From Stercorarius parasiticus (taxonomy: Eukaryota; Chordata; Aves; Charadriiformes; Stercorariidae), in assembly GCA_013396915.1 (NCBI GenBank), contig VWZL01002042.1, forward strand, positions 480,765 through 544,764: a stretch of 64,000 nt of DNA. Direction: 5' to 3'. Position numbers and translations under genes: made by a program. Positions 39,901 to 48,352 of the stretch are shown here, piece by piece; within the stretch, counting starts at the first letter, position 1, and the number at the start of each line of letters is the position of its first letter. A model generated the notes under the pieces. The model did no database searches, was not told the DNA's origin, and saw only the letters and a program-made list of their open reading frames with translations.

Positions 39901-40233
39901 TTAAATGATGGCTTCCCACAAATATTCACCTCGTACTAATTAGCGAGGAAAAATCAATAGGCGATCTGGAAATCTTTCCGAAACAAGAGTCTGCATTACT
40001 AAATGTCTTCTCTTTTACTCCCTGTAAGACTCCCTGTGTTTCTTTTCCATGAGCTCTACCCGAGTGTTGCGAACGTGGCATGTGTGTTTTCTTCACACGG
40101 CAGGGAGGGCAAACGGGCACCAAGTTCCCCGTGAAAGGCAGAGAGGAGCGGAAAGTTGGGTGACTGCCACAGCGGGTTATTTCTGATCCCACAAAATGTG
40201 CTGCAATCATGGGGTTTGTCAATACAGGGGGAG
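9841..40233 (-). CDS. Unidentified multi-exon protein-coding gene (overview)
   Basis: At least sixteen exon-like segments lie on the minus strand, each with a polypyrimidine-AG acceptor, a GT donor and an open frame. From 17673 down to 9841 eight segments join without a phase conflict: 17540 to 17305 (phase 1), 17082 to 14393 (0), 14305 to 13640 (2), 13592 to 12187 (0), 12052 to 11577 (1), 11446 to 11032 (1), 10935 to 9954 (0). The 5' half (23-40 kb) has further good exons, but three or four joins do not match in phase, so exons are missing or misplaced there. The start codon is not found; it should lie in or near the CpG island at 41.4-42.7 kb. The predicted protein has no motif I recognise and I give no function. 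Alternatives are that some exons are chance, but the combined phase agreement makes a real gene likely. Confidence 0.55.
10935..11032 (-). CDS. Minus-strand gene exon, 98 nt
   Basis: The acceptor is TTGTTGTAATAATATTAG and the donor CCTGCT followed by GTGAGG. It enters in phase 1, matching the exon at 11446-11577, and leaves in phase 0. The encoded stretch starts [20 protein letters not shown], a hydrophobic run followed by charged residues. It might be a buried strand/helix rather than a membrane segment. Confidence 0.55.
11446..11577 (-). CDS. Minus-strand gene exon, 132 nt
   Basis: The donor is CTAC followed by GTAAGTG. Two acceptors are possible. The outer one at 11577 (CTTTCACTTCATAATCCAG) joins the preceding exon in phase 1. 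A very strong inner one at 11516 (TTTCGTTGTGTTTTAG) would enter in phase 2 and does not fit the neighbour. The same frame is open through both. It encodes [20 protein letters not shown], rich in tryptophan, near its end. It leaves in phase 1 and fits 10935-11032. Confidence 0.55.
12052..12187 (-). CDS. Minus-strand gene exon, 45 codons
   Basis: The acceptor (GCACTTTTTGTCTCCTGCCAG, shortened here) is strong and the donor is CTCCAT followed by GTGAGC. The frame is open in phase 0, starting [20 protein letters not shown] and ending FPAGFLLTP, and leaves in phase 1. Entry phase fits 13592-13640 and exit phase fits 11446-11577 when its outer acceptor is used. The frame stays open for another 29 codons past the donor, so a longer exon cannot be excluded. 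Confidence 0.5.
13592..13640 (-). CDS. Minus-strand gene exon, 49 nt
   Basis: The donor is very good (GATGAAG followed by GTGAGT). The acceptor (ACTCAATATCAAAG) has a weaker pyrimidine tract. In the phase-2 entry frame it encodes [16 protein letters not shown] and leaves in phase 0. Entry fits the 14305 donor of the preceding exon. A competing longer open frame on the same strand ends in a stop just before this donor, so it is not the coding frame here. Confidence 0.45.
14305..14393 (-). CDS. Minus-strand gene exon with two possible donors
   Basis: The acceptor is one of the best in the window (TTTTCTGTTTTTTTGCAG). The open frame starts [20 protein letters not shown] and continues YEVK. A donor after AAG at 14322 (GTAAAA) would end it in phase 0; a second at 14305 (GTTG, then GTGAGC) adds VKLRC and ends in phase 2. 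Only the second joins the 49-nt exon at 13592-13640 in frame. The first would join 12052-12187 directly, skipping that exon. This is a plausible alternative-splicing pair. Entry phase 0 fits 17082-17305. Confidence 0.58.
16440..16665 (-). mobile_element. Old CR1/L3-like LINE relic
   Basis: Diverged sequence that keeps the order of CR1 3' blocks in reverse orientation: 'gaaaagacctgctgatagg', 'tctaatcc', then 'gatgaagcttccaccaat', and 'acatttttctgagattattc'. The match is to the general CR1/L3 layout, not to a young subfamily. It sits in an intron of the minus-strand gene. Boundaries are approximate. Confidence 0.55.
17082..17305 (-). CDS. Minus-strand gene exon, 224 nt
   Basis: The acceptor is CTGCTGCTCCATTTCTAG and the donor ACTCAAG followed by GTAAAA. 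It is open for 74 codons in the phase-1 entry frame. The text is strongly protein-like: [20 protein letters not shown], then a basic segment [20 protein letters not shown], and it ends TVLK in phase 0. It looks like amphipathic helices of a globular alpha-helical protein; that reading is inference. It follows 17540-17673 in phase. Confidence 0.65.
17540..17673 (-). CDS. Minus-strand gene exon, 134 nt
   Basis: The acceptor is strong (AGCACTTCTCATTTGCAG); the donor is CTGAAAG followed by GTAAAA. Only one of three frames is open. It begins [20 protein letters not shown], continues through a charged segment ([20 protein letters not shown]), and leaves in phase 1. That joins exactly to the next exon and creates an aspartate codon at the junction. 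Entry is phase 2 and its upstream partner has not been found. Confidence 0.62.
17861..17876. repeat. (CTG)n trinucleotide tract, about five units
   Basis: Short CTG run on the plus strand. Read on the minus strand it is CAG and falls inside an open frame (about 17700-18000) that would give five glutamines after THHQT. That frame has a usable acceptor (TTTATTCTCAG near 18000) but no donor in the phase needed by the next exon, so I do not call it coding. Confidence 0.6.
18001..23318. other. No supported feature
   Basis: Intron-like unique sequence of the minus-strand gene. Isolated splice-like sites occur on the minus strand (near 18950, 20455 and 21373), but the segments they would bound are closed in the needed phase or very short. 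At least one exon of phase 0-in and phase 2-out is expected here to connect 23319-23394 with 17540-17673. Confidence 0.4.
23319..23394 (-). CDS. Minus-strand gene exon, 76 nt
   Basis: An excellent pair of sites: acceptor TTTGTCATTGATTCCAG and donor GAGAGAG followed by GTAAGT. The phase-2 frame is open and gives [20 protein letters not shown] then FQERE, a likely helix. Entry phase fits the exon at 27157-27262. It leaves in phase 0. Confidence 0.58.
27157..27262 (-). CDS. Minus-strand gene exon, 106 nt
   Basis: The acceptor is GTTGCTCTTGCAG and the donor TTGCGAAG followed by GTATGG. One frame is fully open, with text such as [20 protein letters not shown] and a hydrophobic [10 protein letters not shown]. 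It enters in phase 1 and leaves in phase 2, which fits 23319-23394. The pattern suggests a helical repeat or packed helix bundle; this is inference. Confidence 0.6.
30214..30365 (-). CDS. Candidate minus-strand gene exon, 152 nt
   Basis: The acceptor has a long pyrimidine tract (TTTTCCCTTCAATTTGAAG). The frame is open for 50 codons in phase 1: [20 protein letters not shown] and then a basic, cysteine-containing stretch. The donor (GTCA followed by GTGTAA) is weak, and a stop follows at once. Neither end agrees in phase with its nearest called neighbour, so exons are missing or this one is wrong. Confidence 0.35.
31581..31925 (-). mobile_element. CR1 LINE fragment, older subfamily
   Basis: It begins with 'cacagaaccatagaataat' and contains 'ggagactccacaacctcttt' further in, the CR1 3' region in reverse. 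It is clearly more diverged than the other copies, with small deletions and substitutions in the octamer tail. It lies in an intron of the minus-strand gene in sense orientation. The 5' limit is approximate. Confidence 0.85.
32797..32844. repeat. 24-bp tandem duplication
   Basis: Two adjacent copies of a 24-base unit (ccatgggtgccaccatgttt plus ctcc) differing at one base. Confidence 0.75.
33075..33512 (-). mobile_element. CR1 LINE 3' fragment with open reverse-transcriptase tail
   Basis: About 440 bases starting at the octamer tail (cacagaatcacagaatgg). The minus-strand frame 33502-33083 is open and encodes the C-terminal part of the CR1 ORF2 protein, with signatures such as [20 protein letters not shown] and [20 protein letters not shown]. 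It is truncated at the 5' side and lacks the catalytic domain, so it is dead. It is nearly identical, and inverted, relative to the copy at 48353-48786. Confidence 0.95.
34710..34754 (-). CDS. Candidate minus-strand gene exon, 45 nt
   Basis: The acceptor (CTTCATGCAAACTACCCCAG) is fair and the donor (GGAGGAGA followed by GTAAGC) good. In the phase-2 frame it encodes [14 protein letters not shown]. Entry phase fits the exon at 35902-35961. Short length leaves room for chance. Confidence 0.4.
35902..35961 (-). CDS. Candidate minus-strand gene exon, 60 nt
   Basis: Both splice sites are excellent: acceptor TTTTTCTTTCCTTCCTCAG, donor CTTCAG followed by GTATGC. Two frames are open. The phase-2 frame ([19 protein letters not shown]) is preferred because it fits the exon at 34710-34754. 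The join to the upstream exon at 36552-36700 is not in phase, so another exon or a different donor is needed there. Confidence 0.5.
36552..36700 (-). CDS. Minus-strand gene exon, 149 nt
   Basis: The acceptor is GAGTTGTTATTCGATAG; the donor (ACATTT followed by GTAATG) is modest. The frame is open for 49 codons in phase 1 and convincing: [20 protein letters not shown], then [18 protein letters not shown]. It looks like helical, leucine-rich protein sequence. Entry phase fits 38971-39038 directly. Confidence 0.52.
37819..37842. repeat. (GCAAA)n pentanucleotide repeat
   Basis: About five copies of a five-base unit, the first and last with a G substitution. Confidence 0.8.
38971..39038 (-). CDS. 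Minus-strand gene exon, 68 nt
   Basis: The acceptor is TTTTCTATCTGCATGGCAG and the donor TTCCAAG followed by GTAAAC. The phase-2 frame encodes [20 protein letters not shown] then FQ. Entry fits the exit of 39930-40233, and exit (phase 1) fits 36552-36700. A second candidate exon of 39 nt (38346-38384, acceptor CCCTCCCCATCAG, donor TTTCCT then GTAAGT) could be inserted between them without breaking the frame. Confidence 0.5.
39096..39110. repeat. Poly-A homopolymer
   Basis: Fifteen A in a row on the plus strand, without a recognised element beside it. Confidence 0.7.
39930..40233 (-). CDS. Minus-strand gene exon, 304 nt, near the N-terminus
   Basis: The acceptor (GAAATTATTCCTACAG) is strong and the donor (TACGAG followed by GTGAAT) good. 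One frame is open for 100 codons, entering in phase 1 and leaving in phase 2. It reads [20 protein letters not shown] early, a proline- and cysteine-containing [13 protein letters not shown] in the middle, and then a polar, serine-rich tail. The composition suggests a partly disordered N-terminal region. Being the largest exon next to the CpG island, it is probably the second or third exon. The first coding exon, which must end in phase 1, was not identified and could lie in the gap. Confidence 0.55.
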
Positions 40234-41722
40234 CTGTAGGAATAATTTCAGAGAGGAATGTACCTTGTCAGTGCACGCTTTAATTGCTTTCCATTGTAAT
40301 TTCTGTCCAGCAATCATGGTAGAGTTGTGGAATTAATGTACGTAATTTCTACCTGGCCAAGAACCCAAGGACGCTGAATAGCAGCAGCGCCTGGTTAATC
40401 CGACAGTATTTGTGTCCATTTCTGTGAGCCGTCAGGACTCCCAGCACAGAGACAAACCCCTCCTGGAGGGGTTCCAACTCGGATGCCAGACATCAGATGC
40501 CTTCCTTGAAAGTAGAAGCCCCACTCCAGCAAGGCCTCTGGCATCTGACCAGCCCCCAGATAACTGTACTGACCCACAGGCTCTCAAAAAAACAAAGTTT
40601 TCAGCTGAAAAGCTGAATTGAGCTGCGTTGGCAGCAAACCAATCCATACCAAGGCCTTCCAGCGGCGGGCTTTGGCCCGAGTTCCATCAGATTTGCCAGA
40701 ACCAAACAGGTTTCCCCCAAATGTGAGCTGTTCAGCTCTTTCCACTGGGGAAAAAAAAAAATAGTTCCATTGGAAAATTTCTCACCATTATTTTTGTGTT
40801 TGTATTGCAACAGATTGTAGCCAGAATTCTGAGTAGGTCGTGGTCTCTCCCCCAAACAGCTGCAGTTTAGCTGGAGAAAAGATGCAGAAAAAGGGGCAAT
40901 TTTGAAATGAAGGAGGTCATGAAGCTGGAAGGAGGAAGAGTGAGGATCAGGAAAAGATCACGACATGTAGAGGAAATGGTGACAATTGATGGTCCCAAAT
41001 ATTCTGATGTGTCCCACTCAGCTGTAACCAAAGTCTTTCCCCCAAAGGAATGGATGGACTGGTAAATTGGATGAGATTTTTTGGACCTGTCTATGGAAAC
41101 GGATGTAAGGAATGACACAGATAAGCACAGGCAAAGTGGGAAGCTGATTGTTTTTAGGAGAAGCTGGAAAACTGGGTGGGCACGTACATTGCTGATAGCT
41201 GGGGCAGGAGATGGGGAGCTGAGGATGAAGGAAAGAAGAGGTGCAGGAACAGCGTATGATACCTCGTAAAGTTATTTTCATGCCGTCTTGCTCAGATGCC
41301 CTGACTTGCAGGAAAAAATGCTTTCTGCAACAAGAGCAGGACTGTCTCGGATACTGTCAGTTCTTGTCTCTTCCACTGAGTTTGCCCAGAAAAGCTATGT
41401 TTTTGCATGATTTTCTGGGTAGCTCTTTCCCCATCCTCAGTCCACGACTCTGCTCCTGAGCAATGCCCACCATGGAAAGTGGTGCACCACTAGGGGTGGT
41501 GAACGAATCTACCGAGCTCCTTTCCACGCCGGGTTCGCCTTGCTTTGTGGTTTCCCAGCCTGCACCAACCCCTGCTCGAACCCTGCACGAAAACGTTGAT
41601 TTTCAACCAGCGGGTTCTGCCCTTTTCCCCCGGCACAAGCCATTTTCCGCGCCGCCACCGGCCCCCCTCCCGCCCTCCCGCTACACCGGCTTCGCGGACC
41701 CGCGGTTCGGCCCGGCGCGCCC

Positions 41723-42099
41723 NNNNNNNNNNNNNNNNNNNNNNNNNNNNNNNNNNNNNNNNNNNNNNNNNNNNNNNNNNNNNNNNNNNNNNNNNNNNNN
41801 NNNNNNNNNNNNNNNNNNNNNNNNNNNNNNNNNNNNNNNNNNNNNNNNNNNNNNNNNNNNNNNNNNNNNNNNNNNNNNNNNNNNNNNNNNNNNNNNNNNN
41901 NNNNNNNNNNNNNNNNNNNNNNNNNNNNNNNNNNNNNNNNNNNNNNNNNNNNNNNNNNNNNNNNNNNNNNNNNNNNNNNNNNNNNNNNNNNNNNNNNNNN
42001 NNNNNNNNNNNNNNNNNNNNNNNNNNNNNNNNNNNNNNNNNNNNNNNNNNNNNNNNNNNNNNNNNNNNNNNNNNNNNNNNNNNNNNNNNNNNNNNNNNN
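41723..42099. other. Assembly gap (377 N)
   Basis: Unresolved bases inside the CpG island, abutting a GC-rich tandem repeat, a common cause of sequencing or assembly failure. The true length is unknown. First exons of one or both flanking genes may be hidden here. All very long frames across 41463-42729 are artefacts of the N run. Confidence 0.99.
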
Positions 42100-42386
42100 G
42101 TGTCTGCTGCTGGTCCCCCCCCTCCGGGGGATGCATTTCGGGGAGGGGGTGTCTGCTGCCGGCCCCTCCCCGGGGGTTGCATTTCGGGGAGGGGGTGTCT
42201 GCTGCTGGTCCCCCCCCTCCGGGGGATGCATTTCGGGGAGGGAGTGTCTGCTGTCGGCCCCCCCGGGTGGTGCTTTTCGGGGAGGGGGGTGTCTCCTGCT
42301 GCTCCCCCGGGGGGTGCGTTTCGGGGAGCGGGTGTCTGCTGCCGGGCCCCCAGGGGGGTGCATTTCGGGGAGGCGGTGTTTCTTCG
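42100..42386. repeat. GC-rich minisatellite, unit 43-49 bp, about 6.3 copies
   Basis: Each unit begins GTGTCTGCTG, continues with a C-rich and then G-rich run, and ends with a near-constant TGCATTTCGGGGAGGG. Unit starts are at 42100, 42149, 42195, 42244, 42289, 42332 and a degenerate one at 42376. Copies 1 and 3 are almost identical, suggesting recent exchange or two-unit duplication. The array begins exactly at the gap, so it very probably extends into it. The alternating C-run/G-run design can fold back on itself. Confidence 0.93.
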
Positions 42387-42463
42387 TAGCCTTCCCCAGA
42401 GCTACCTGCGTGTCGCGGGGTCTCCTGTGCCCTCCCTCCTGCCCCGCCCCCCGAGGTGGCTGC

Positions 42464-42577
42464 ATGTCGGTGGCCGCGTCGGTGGAGCCGGGGAAGCCGG
42501 AGAGTCCGCGGAGGCGGATCCGGAGGCGCTGGACAAGCGCTGGGGAGAAGCGGCTGCCAGGCAGGGGGGAAGCGAAG
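42464..42577 (+). CDS. Candidate first coding exon of the plus-strand gene
   Basis: An ATG in the CpG island opens a frame starting MSVAASVEPGKPESPRRRIR, then a basic segment ending GRGEAK. A donor follows at 42577 (GCGAAG, then GTGTCT). An alternative donor at 42643 (CTGCAG, then GTGTGT) adds 22 codons in the same frame. Both end in phase 0, matching the phase-0 frame of the exon at 61771. The start context is weak (T at -3) and GC-rich sequence is often open by chance, so this may instead be untranslated. Confidence 0.3.
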
Positions 42578-45500
42578 GTGTCTACGGTTTCCTCAGCCCG
42601 GCTGCGCAAGGGAGGTGGGAGAGTTGGTGGTGGGCGTCTGCAGGTGTGTGTGGAGCTGGGGACCCGCTTGGCTTTGGGCTAGGTCGGAAGGGAAATAAGC
42701 TGAAAAATCTCTGCAGCACGGGGTTCTGAGAGCTTCTTTGCTTGAGGCATATTCCCAGAGTCGCTTTTCCGGAGTGGTGGCAGAATCGCGGCGCTTTTGC
42801 CTCCCAGTTTTATTCCAGGAGATCTGTCAAGTGCGCGTTACTTTGCGTTTGTGTCAAGACACAACGACAGGCAAAGAAGTCCTTCTGCTACTGCCTCGTA
42901 TTTTTATATTTGCCAGGAGAAACCACAGTCTCCTCCAGAGTGAGTGAAGCATGTGGCACTCGCTCCAGCGGAGGGGAAGAGATGCTTGGTCTGCGCTGAA
43001 TGGCAGCTGCCCTGGGTGATTTTTTTTAAATGCAACGGAACAATAGAATATCATATTAGTATGGGGTTAGCCTGAAATAATGGAAAATAAGAGGGAAAAC
43101 TGTAAACATTATTCAAAATGCCAGCTTGAAATTCTCAAACAAATCATCCAAAACAAACAGTAGCTGAGTGGAACTATTTTCTTTGCAGGGAGTTTCCACT
43201 GGAATAAATAGCAAGTTCTGTTTAAAAAAAAAAAAAAATAAATAAATCTGCAACTAGTTGTAATACTTCTAGTGCTTGCCAGGGGCTGGAGGGTGCCCAC
43301 AACCAGAGAGATCCTTGTGATCCAGAGTGATGTTTTATTGCAGCTTTTACTGCCAGTTCTTTAGAGACACTTGCAGTTTTTACCTGTGGGCCCTACCTAA
43401 GACAGAAGTGTCTGGTTTTTCCTTTACCTTCCCAACTTCTTCTACATTTAGAACATTCCTTAACCTTTTTCCTAACCAGGCCTGTGTCTTCTGATGCCTT
43501 TGTGTAACCCAGACAAAGTGTTGCTGTGATGTGCCAACTCTACATCGCCTGCAGAGATGGAAAATGAGGGCCTTTAACGTCATGTTCTTTGCCTCAGCAT
43601 CACAGCTGGTTGCAAGCTTGCAGAACCAGAGCAGTAGGGCCATGGACACCTGCTTCTGCAGGACCACGGAGCTCCTCCACAGATTGTGTTCCCTGGGATG
43701 CAGAGAGCACCACCAGGCACTGAACCTCAGCCTTGCCAGTGATTTCTTCAAGGACCTGGTTGTCAGTTTGTCCAGCATGACTTTAAGCTAATTAGGCCAC
43801 TGGTACTTGATGGGATATGTATAAATGGCAGCGTTCCTGGTCATGGGACAGCTGCCTAACCATTTGCTGAGACCTGGCATAGCTCGTGCCCAGCTGCAGG
43901 GAAGTTCCTGGATGTGTTTCCTGGGCCCCTGGGCTGGTGCTCTCTCCAGGGCACGCCTAAAGAGAAGTAAAGCATTTAGTCTGTGACCCAGAAAGTAAGT
44001 TGTCAGGAGGCCGTTTTGATACGCATAGACCTTTTAAAGCTTCCCTCCAAGGTTTGCAACTACACGGTTTTCTCAAAGATCTCACTGCTTGTACAGGCAG
44101 TTAGCTTGATCGGGAAGCCTATTTATTTAACGCCCTCTAGTGATGTTTTTAAAATTAACGTAGATTCCTTTCAAGAGGAAAAGAAATATTAAAGTTTATT
44201 GGTTTAAAAAGATTTACATTTTCTGAGAGTCAGCTGCTTTAGGGAATCCCTGTCAAACACAATACCCCACTTTGGATGGGTGCATAACCTAATTTTGGAT
44301 AGGTGTCTCTAGTCATGGAGACATAATGATAGTCTCTGCCTCCCCTGGAGATTCTCAGTGGTGCTCAGGGAAGGTCTTTCCATCAACAGCACTGGGCACG
44401 GTTCCTTTCTTGTGACTTGTCTTTAAGCGCTGCTGCACTTTAAGTTTTGGCTGAACCCACATGTAGAACGCTTAATGTGGCTCTGGTCTAGGTGAGCTTG
44501 GCATTCTCAGAAGGGACCATTTATGCTTCTTGGTGCATCGCCTTTGTTCATCGTAATTCAGCTAGGCTGGCCCCAGAAATGGGAATTGTGTGGCCTTGTC
44601 TTTGCAGAGGAGATAGCTCCAGGGGCTAGAACTCTTTTAGATTGTAACCAGGGGATGCCACTCGAGCATCTGTGTCGTCAGACTGGTTTTACTTCATAGG
44701 TATGGGAGATGTTGAGGAATGTACCATTGATATGGTTTCTCTTAATTAACCTTGAAGATGTAGTGGAGACTAGCCGTGGGGGATCTCTGATCCTCTCCTG
44801 CTTGTGATATGGAAGACTCTGATTTGCGGCTTTGATGCAAAGATCCATCTTGTGGATCCTTTCCTGATCCCTCGTGGACAGCATTACACCAGCACACCGT
44901 ACTCCACCTTCCTACCTGCCACAGGCTCACCACCCTCTGCTGTTTCACCCTCTGTCGTGCCAGCACCCTCACTGACACCCCCAGCCCCCTGTATTTGCTC
45001 TGTTCACCTTCATCCACGTATTACTCACTCCTCCACCCTTGCCAGGGCCACCATCGCAGTGAGTAGCCCCCCAGCAGATCCAAATACATGTATTTCCGAA
45101 AAAGCCTACAGCAGTGCTCAGCCACTCCCGCTGTTTGTCCTGTGTCCTGCTTACAGCTGTGTATGGTCACACCTGTGTCGGACTGCAGCCACCTCAAACG
45201 AACCCCCCCCCAGCAGCCCCCGGAGCACCAGCAGCACATCACCCCTTTGGCAGCGCTGCTCGGGAGACAACCCGTGTCCTCTGGCTGGAAGCTGACGTGC
45301 AGAGGTCACCCAGAGGTGGTACTAAAGTATGGTACCCATCTGAGCTGCACGGCTGGTTTCTCAGCGAAGGCAGGAAATCTGCCTTGCCAGCTCCCCACCT
45401 CTCCGTGTGCTTCTGCTTAGGGACCTGGCATCTCCTCAGGGTATTCCCTTTGACTTGTCTGTGAGAGTCTCATCAACATGAATACTTACGCCTAGTAGAA

Positions 45501-46788
45501 GGAATAGCAAGTCTGCTTAACAGCACCTTCTCCGTTTCAGCCAGAGGTTGAGACTGTGGCAGTCACTGTGATTTAAAAAAAAAAAAANAACCCCCTCTTC
45601 TGTTCATCTTCCACTTCTCCGCGCTTTCTCCTGAGGGATCTGGGAGCTGTGGGGAAAAAGGACTGGTGCGGGGATGTGCGCGCAGGGGATCAACCCCTCT
45701 TTTCTTGTCCCTGCAGTGCTGCCCTCCTCGTGTTCCCCTGCGAGCGAATGGCAGGACAGATAAGGACATGGAAGTTTCCAAAACCTGGCACCCATAGTTA
45801 GCCCCTCTGAAAACAGGGCGGGTGGAGTCCAGCTTGTGGCATGTGAGAGAGAAACTAAAGCAAAACAGGATGTTTTTGTCATTTAAAACTTATTTTTCAT
45901 AATTCCTATTGAAAGGCTTGGTTTGGTTTGGTTTTTGTCTGCTCCGTTTATTGGGAAATTCATCAGGCAATGAGCTTTAGGCATGTGTGTGTGTGCGCAG
46001 GTGTGTACGTGCTCTTGTGCCTGCGTAGGGAGAGCAAACGAAGAGGCTGCTATTCAGCCTCAGGTCAATTTTCTACCTGAAAATTAATAAAACCCATAGG
46101 GACTAAGTAAGTCATGGAAAATATAAATTCCATCTATGTAGCTCTTCTGTGAATCTTGCTGGACAATTGCTTTCTGCTCTGAACCCCTCAAAATTGGACA
46201 GATTCTATCAAATTATAAGGCATTTATCAAAGACCCACCAAAAAGCTCATGACTGGAGGTATTAGTTTACGCATCAACCTGTGTTAAACCCAAGTAATGG
46301 GAAATGAGGTGTAAGGGACAGATTTGGGATTGTCTGTACCCCATGATGTGTCCTGTATTTGGCCTGGTTTCAGCTGATACAGTTTCTGCGCTAGTTCCTG
46401 TAGAGGTTAAGGCAAAAGTTAAAAAGAAATACCGGGAGAAATGAAGGCGGGGAATAATATATGAATCAGAGTAAGTGTCTTTAAATAGAATGTTTCTCGG
46501 AGTTTTCCACTGCCTGTCCCTTCAGGCTGTGCCAGAAATAGAGGAACAGAGAGGGACATCTCCGAAAAGCCCCGCAGCTGCCTGCTGTCCCCGCTGCCGG
46601 CGCGGGCTGGGTGCTCCCAGGAGAAGGTGGGACCTCTGTGGCACAGTGCCTCCTTTATGCCCCTCTGTCCTACAGGGCAAAAATGCCTCCCTAACCCCAG
46701 CCTGTGCCCTTGCATAGGATCTGAAGAATCATTACGCTGTCTAGCCTTTGTCTGATTCATTGGAGATGCTGTACCCACTCGTAACAGT
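42578..46788. other. No supported gene; probable first intron of plus-strand gene
   Basis: Unique sequence with a poly-A/AATA tract at 43224-43247 and a poly-A interrupted by a single N at 45574-45590. A proline/serine/threonine-rich open stretch at 44800-45300 has no matching splice pair that I trust. Confidence 0.4.
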
Positions 46789-46964
46789 GGCCCAGGTTGC
46801 CCAGAGAGGTGGTGGAGGCCCCATCCCTGGAGACATTCAAGGCCAGGCTGGATGAGGCTCTGAGCAACCTGATCTAGTTGAAGATGTCCCTGCTGACTGC
46901 AGGGGGGTTGGACTAGATGGCCTTTAAAGGTGCCTTCCAACCCAACACATTCTATGATTCTATA
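46789..46964 (+). mobile_element. CR1 LINE 3' fragment
   Basis: It runs from 'ggcccaggttgcccagagag' to the tail 'acattctatgattctataa', via 'gggggttggactagatggcc'. It is 5' truncated and non-functional, from the same general subfamily as the copy at 52141-52544 (both carry a 'tgttgggttggaag' type junction). Confidence 0.93.
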
Positions 46965-48352
46965 AATCCCAGCCTCTGCAAAGCTCTGGCATTTTATGAT
47001 TGACTTCAGTGGAACAAGACATTTTCTGCTGTAATCATTTCTTCTCCTTGGCTCATCTATGAGTTTCTGCAGTAGCTTGCAGCAGTTGCTCTTCTGGAGT
47101 AATTATAACAGCCTCATGTAAGGAACTTAATGTGAATAGTTGGATTCCACTGCTTATCTTTTTCCGCCTCTTGTGCCATCAAAGAATTGGGACCTGTTCT
47201 CTAAGGCCACGTGAGTCTAGTTGCATTGGTTCATAGCAAGAGCTTTTTTGCTATAAGAATGTGCATATTTGTTAGCCTCACTTGCCAAACTCTCCCCTGG
47301 CCTCCAGGCTGTTTGATCTCGGAGCTCTTCATCCTCCATGATTAGCTTCTCTCCTTCCCTTTCTCAGTCCACTGGCAGCTCTTCAGGCTGTGTTTTCAGG
47401 CCCCTCCTTCACACCTCCTTTTTTACGTGGGCTCAGCTCACATAACGCTGCTCCCGCCTGCCTTTCCGTTCTTCCCCTTTGCCCAGCCGCTCAGCGATGT
47501 CTCTCTCTTGGCCTCTATCACTGTTCAACCCTTAAAGTCTTCCTGCAACTCCAAAAACTGGCAAAAAAAGTACAATTGTTTAAGCCAAAGTCTACTTTTA
47601 TTTGCCCAGCTCGTGTAACTTTAGACTTTCAGCCCCGCTGAAATTCATGATGTTTGGATCCTCATTTGAGGCTGGGATGCCTATTTTTCATTTCCATTGA
47701 GTGCAAAATTCCGTGGGATTAAATCCTACAATTTAGCACCAACCTATTGTGAGTTTTGAGGAGGAGTTCAACAGTGAATGTCACTAATAAGTTTGTTACC
47801 CGTCCTGACGCTGACAGGCAGATGAGTAAGCAACAGAAAGAGGAAAATGCCTTTCATGGTGTGTGTGCTAGCAGAGGTGCTGCTGATTAACCCATTTTTC
47901 AGCCAGGCAGCTCTGAGAATGCCGTTTATCAACCCCAACTCTGTATAATGCCAACAGGATGCTTATAAGGCATGAAGGGATTAATCTTCAGCTCTAATGA
48001 AATCCAGATGCGCAGGGCTGCCTCTTTTCAAGGTCTTTTCCGTGGCCAAGCTGCAAATGAAATGATTTAATCATGGTGAATAGATGAGAAACACCAGACT
48101 TGCAACACGCGCTGGGTACTTAAACTCACGGGCACCAAAGGCTGTTGGCAGTTAGCTGGTGGAGAGGATGGGGACACCCACTGACCCTCTGCCTGCAACA
48201 GCATCATTCGTAAGGTGGGAACGTGGGACCTCTCTCGGGGAGCACAATTCATGCATGTGTTTGCATTAGGGCTGGGGGAAGCTGGTGTGGAAACAAGCTT
48301 GCTTCTAACCCTCGGAGGAAGCCGAGGCAGGTATAAGGGTGGTGAGTGGGGC

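Larger units (their letters stand above)
41450..42720. promoter_or_regulatory. CpG island, probable bidirectional promoter
   Basis: GC and CpG content rise sharply at about 41.45 kb and fall after 42.7 kb, with the gap and a minisatellite inside. Minus-strand exons begin about 1.2 kb to its left, and a plus-strand exon lies to the right, so the island is placed head-to-head between two genes. Such divergent pairs commonly share one island in vertebrates. A minus-strand start in good context (GGAAAATGG at about 41642) and a plus-strand start in a perfect Kozak context (CCCACCATGG at 41472) both lie at its left edge. Neither could be tied to a downstream exon. Confidence 0.6.

Noticed and set aside
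41463..42729. Frames of 230-394 codons crossing the N run
   Set aside because: Ambiguous bases hide stop codons; the coding parts on either side are in GC-rich repeat sequence. Artefact of the gap.
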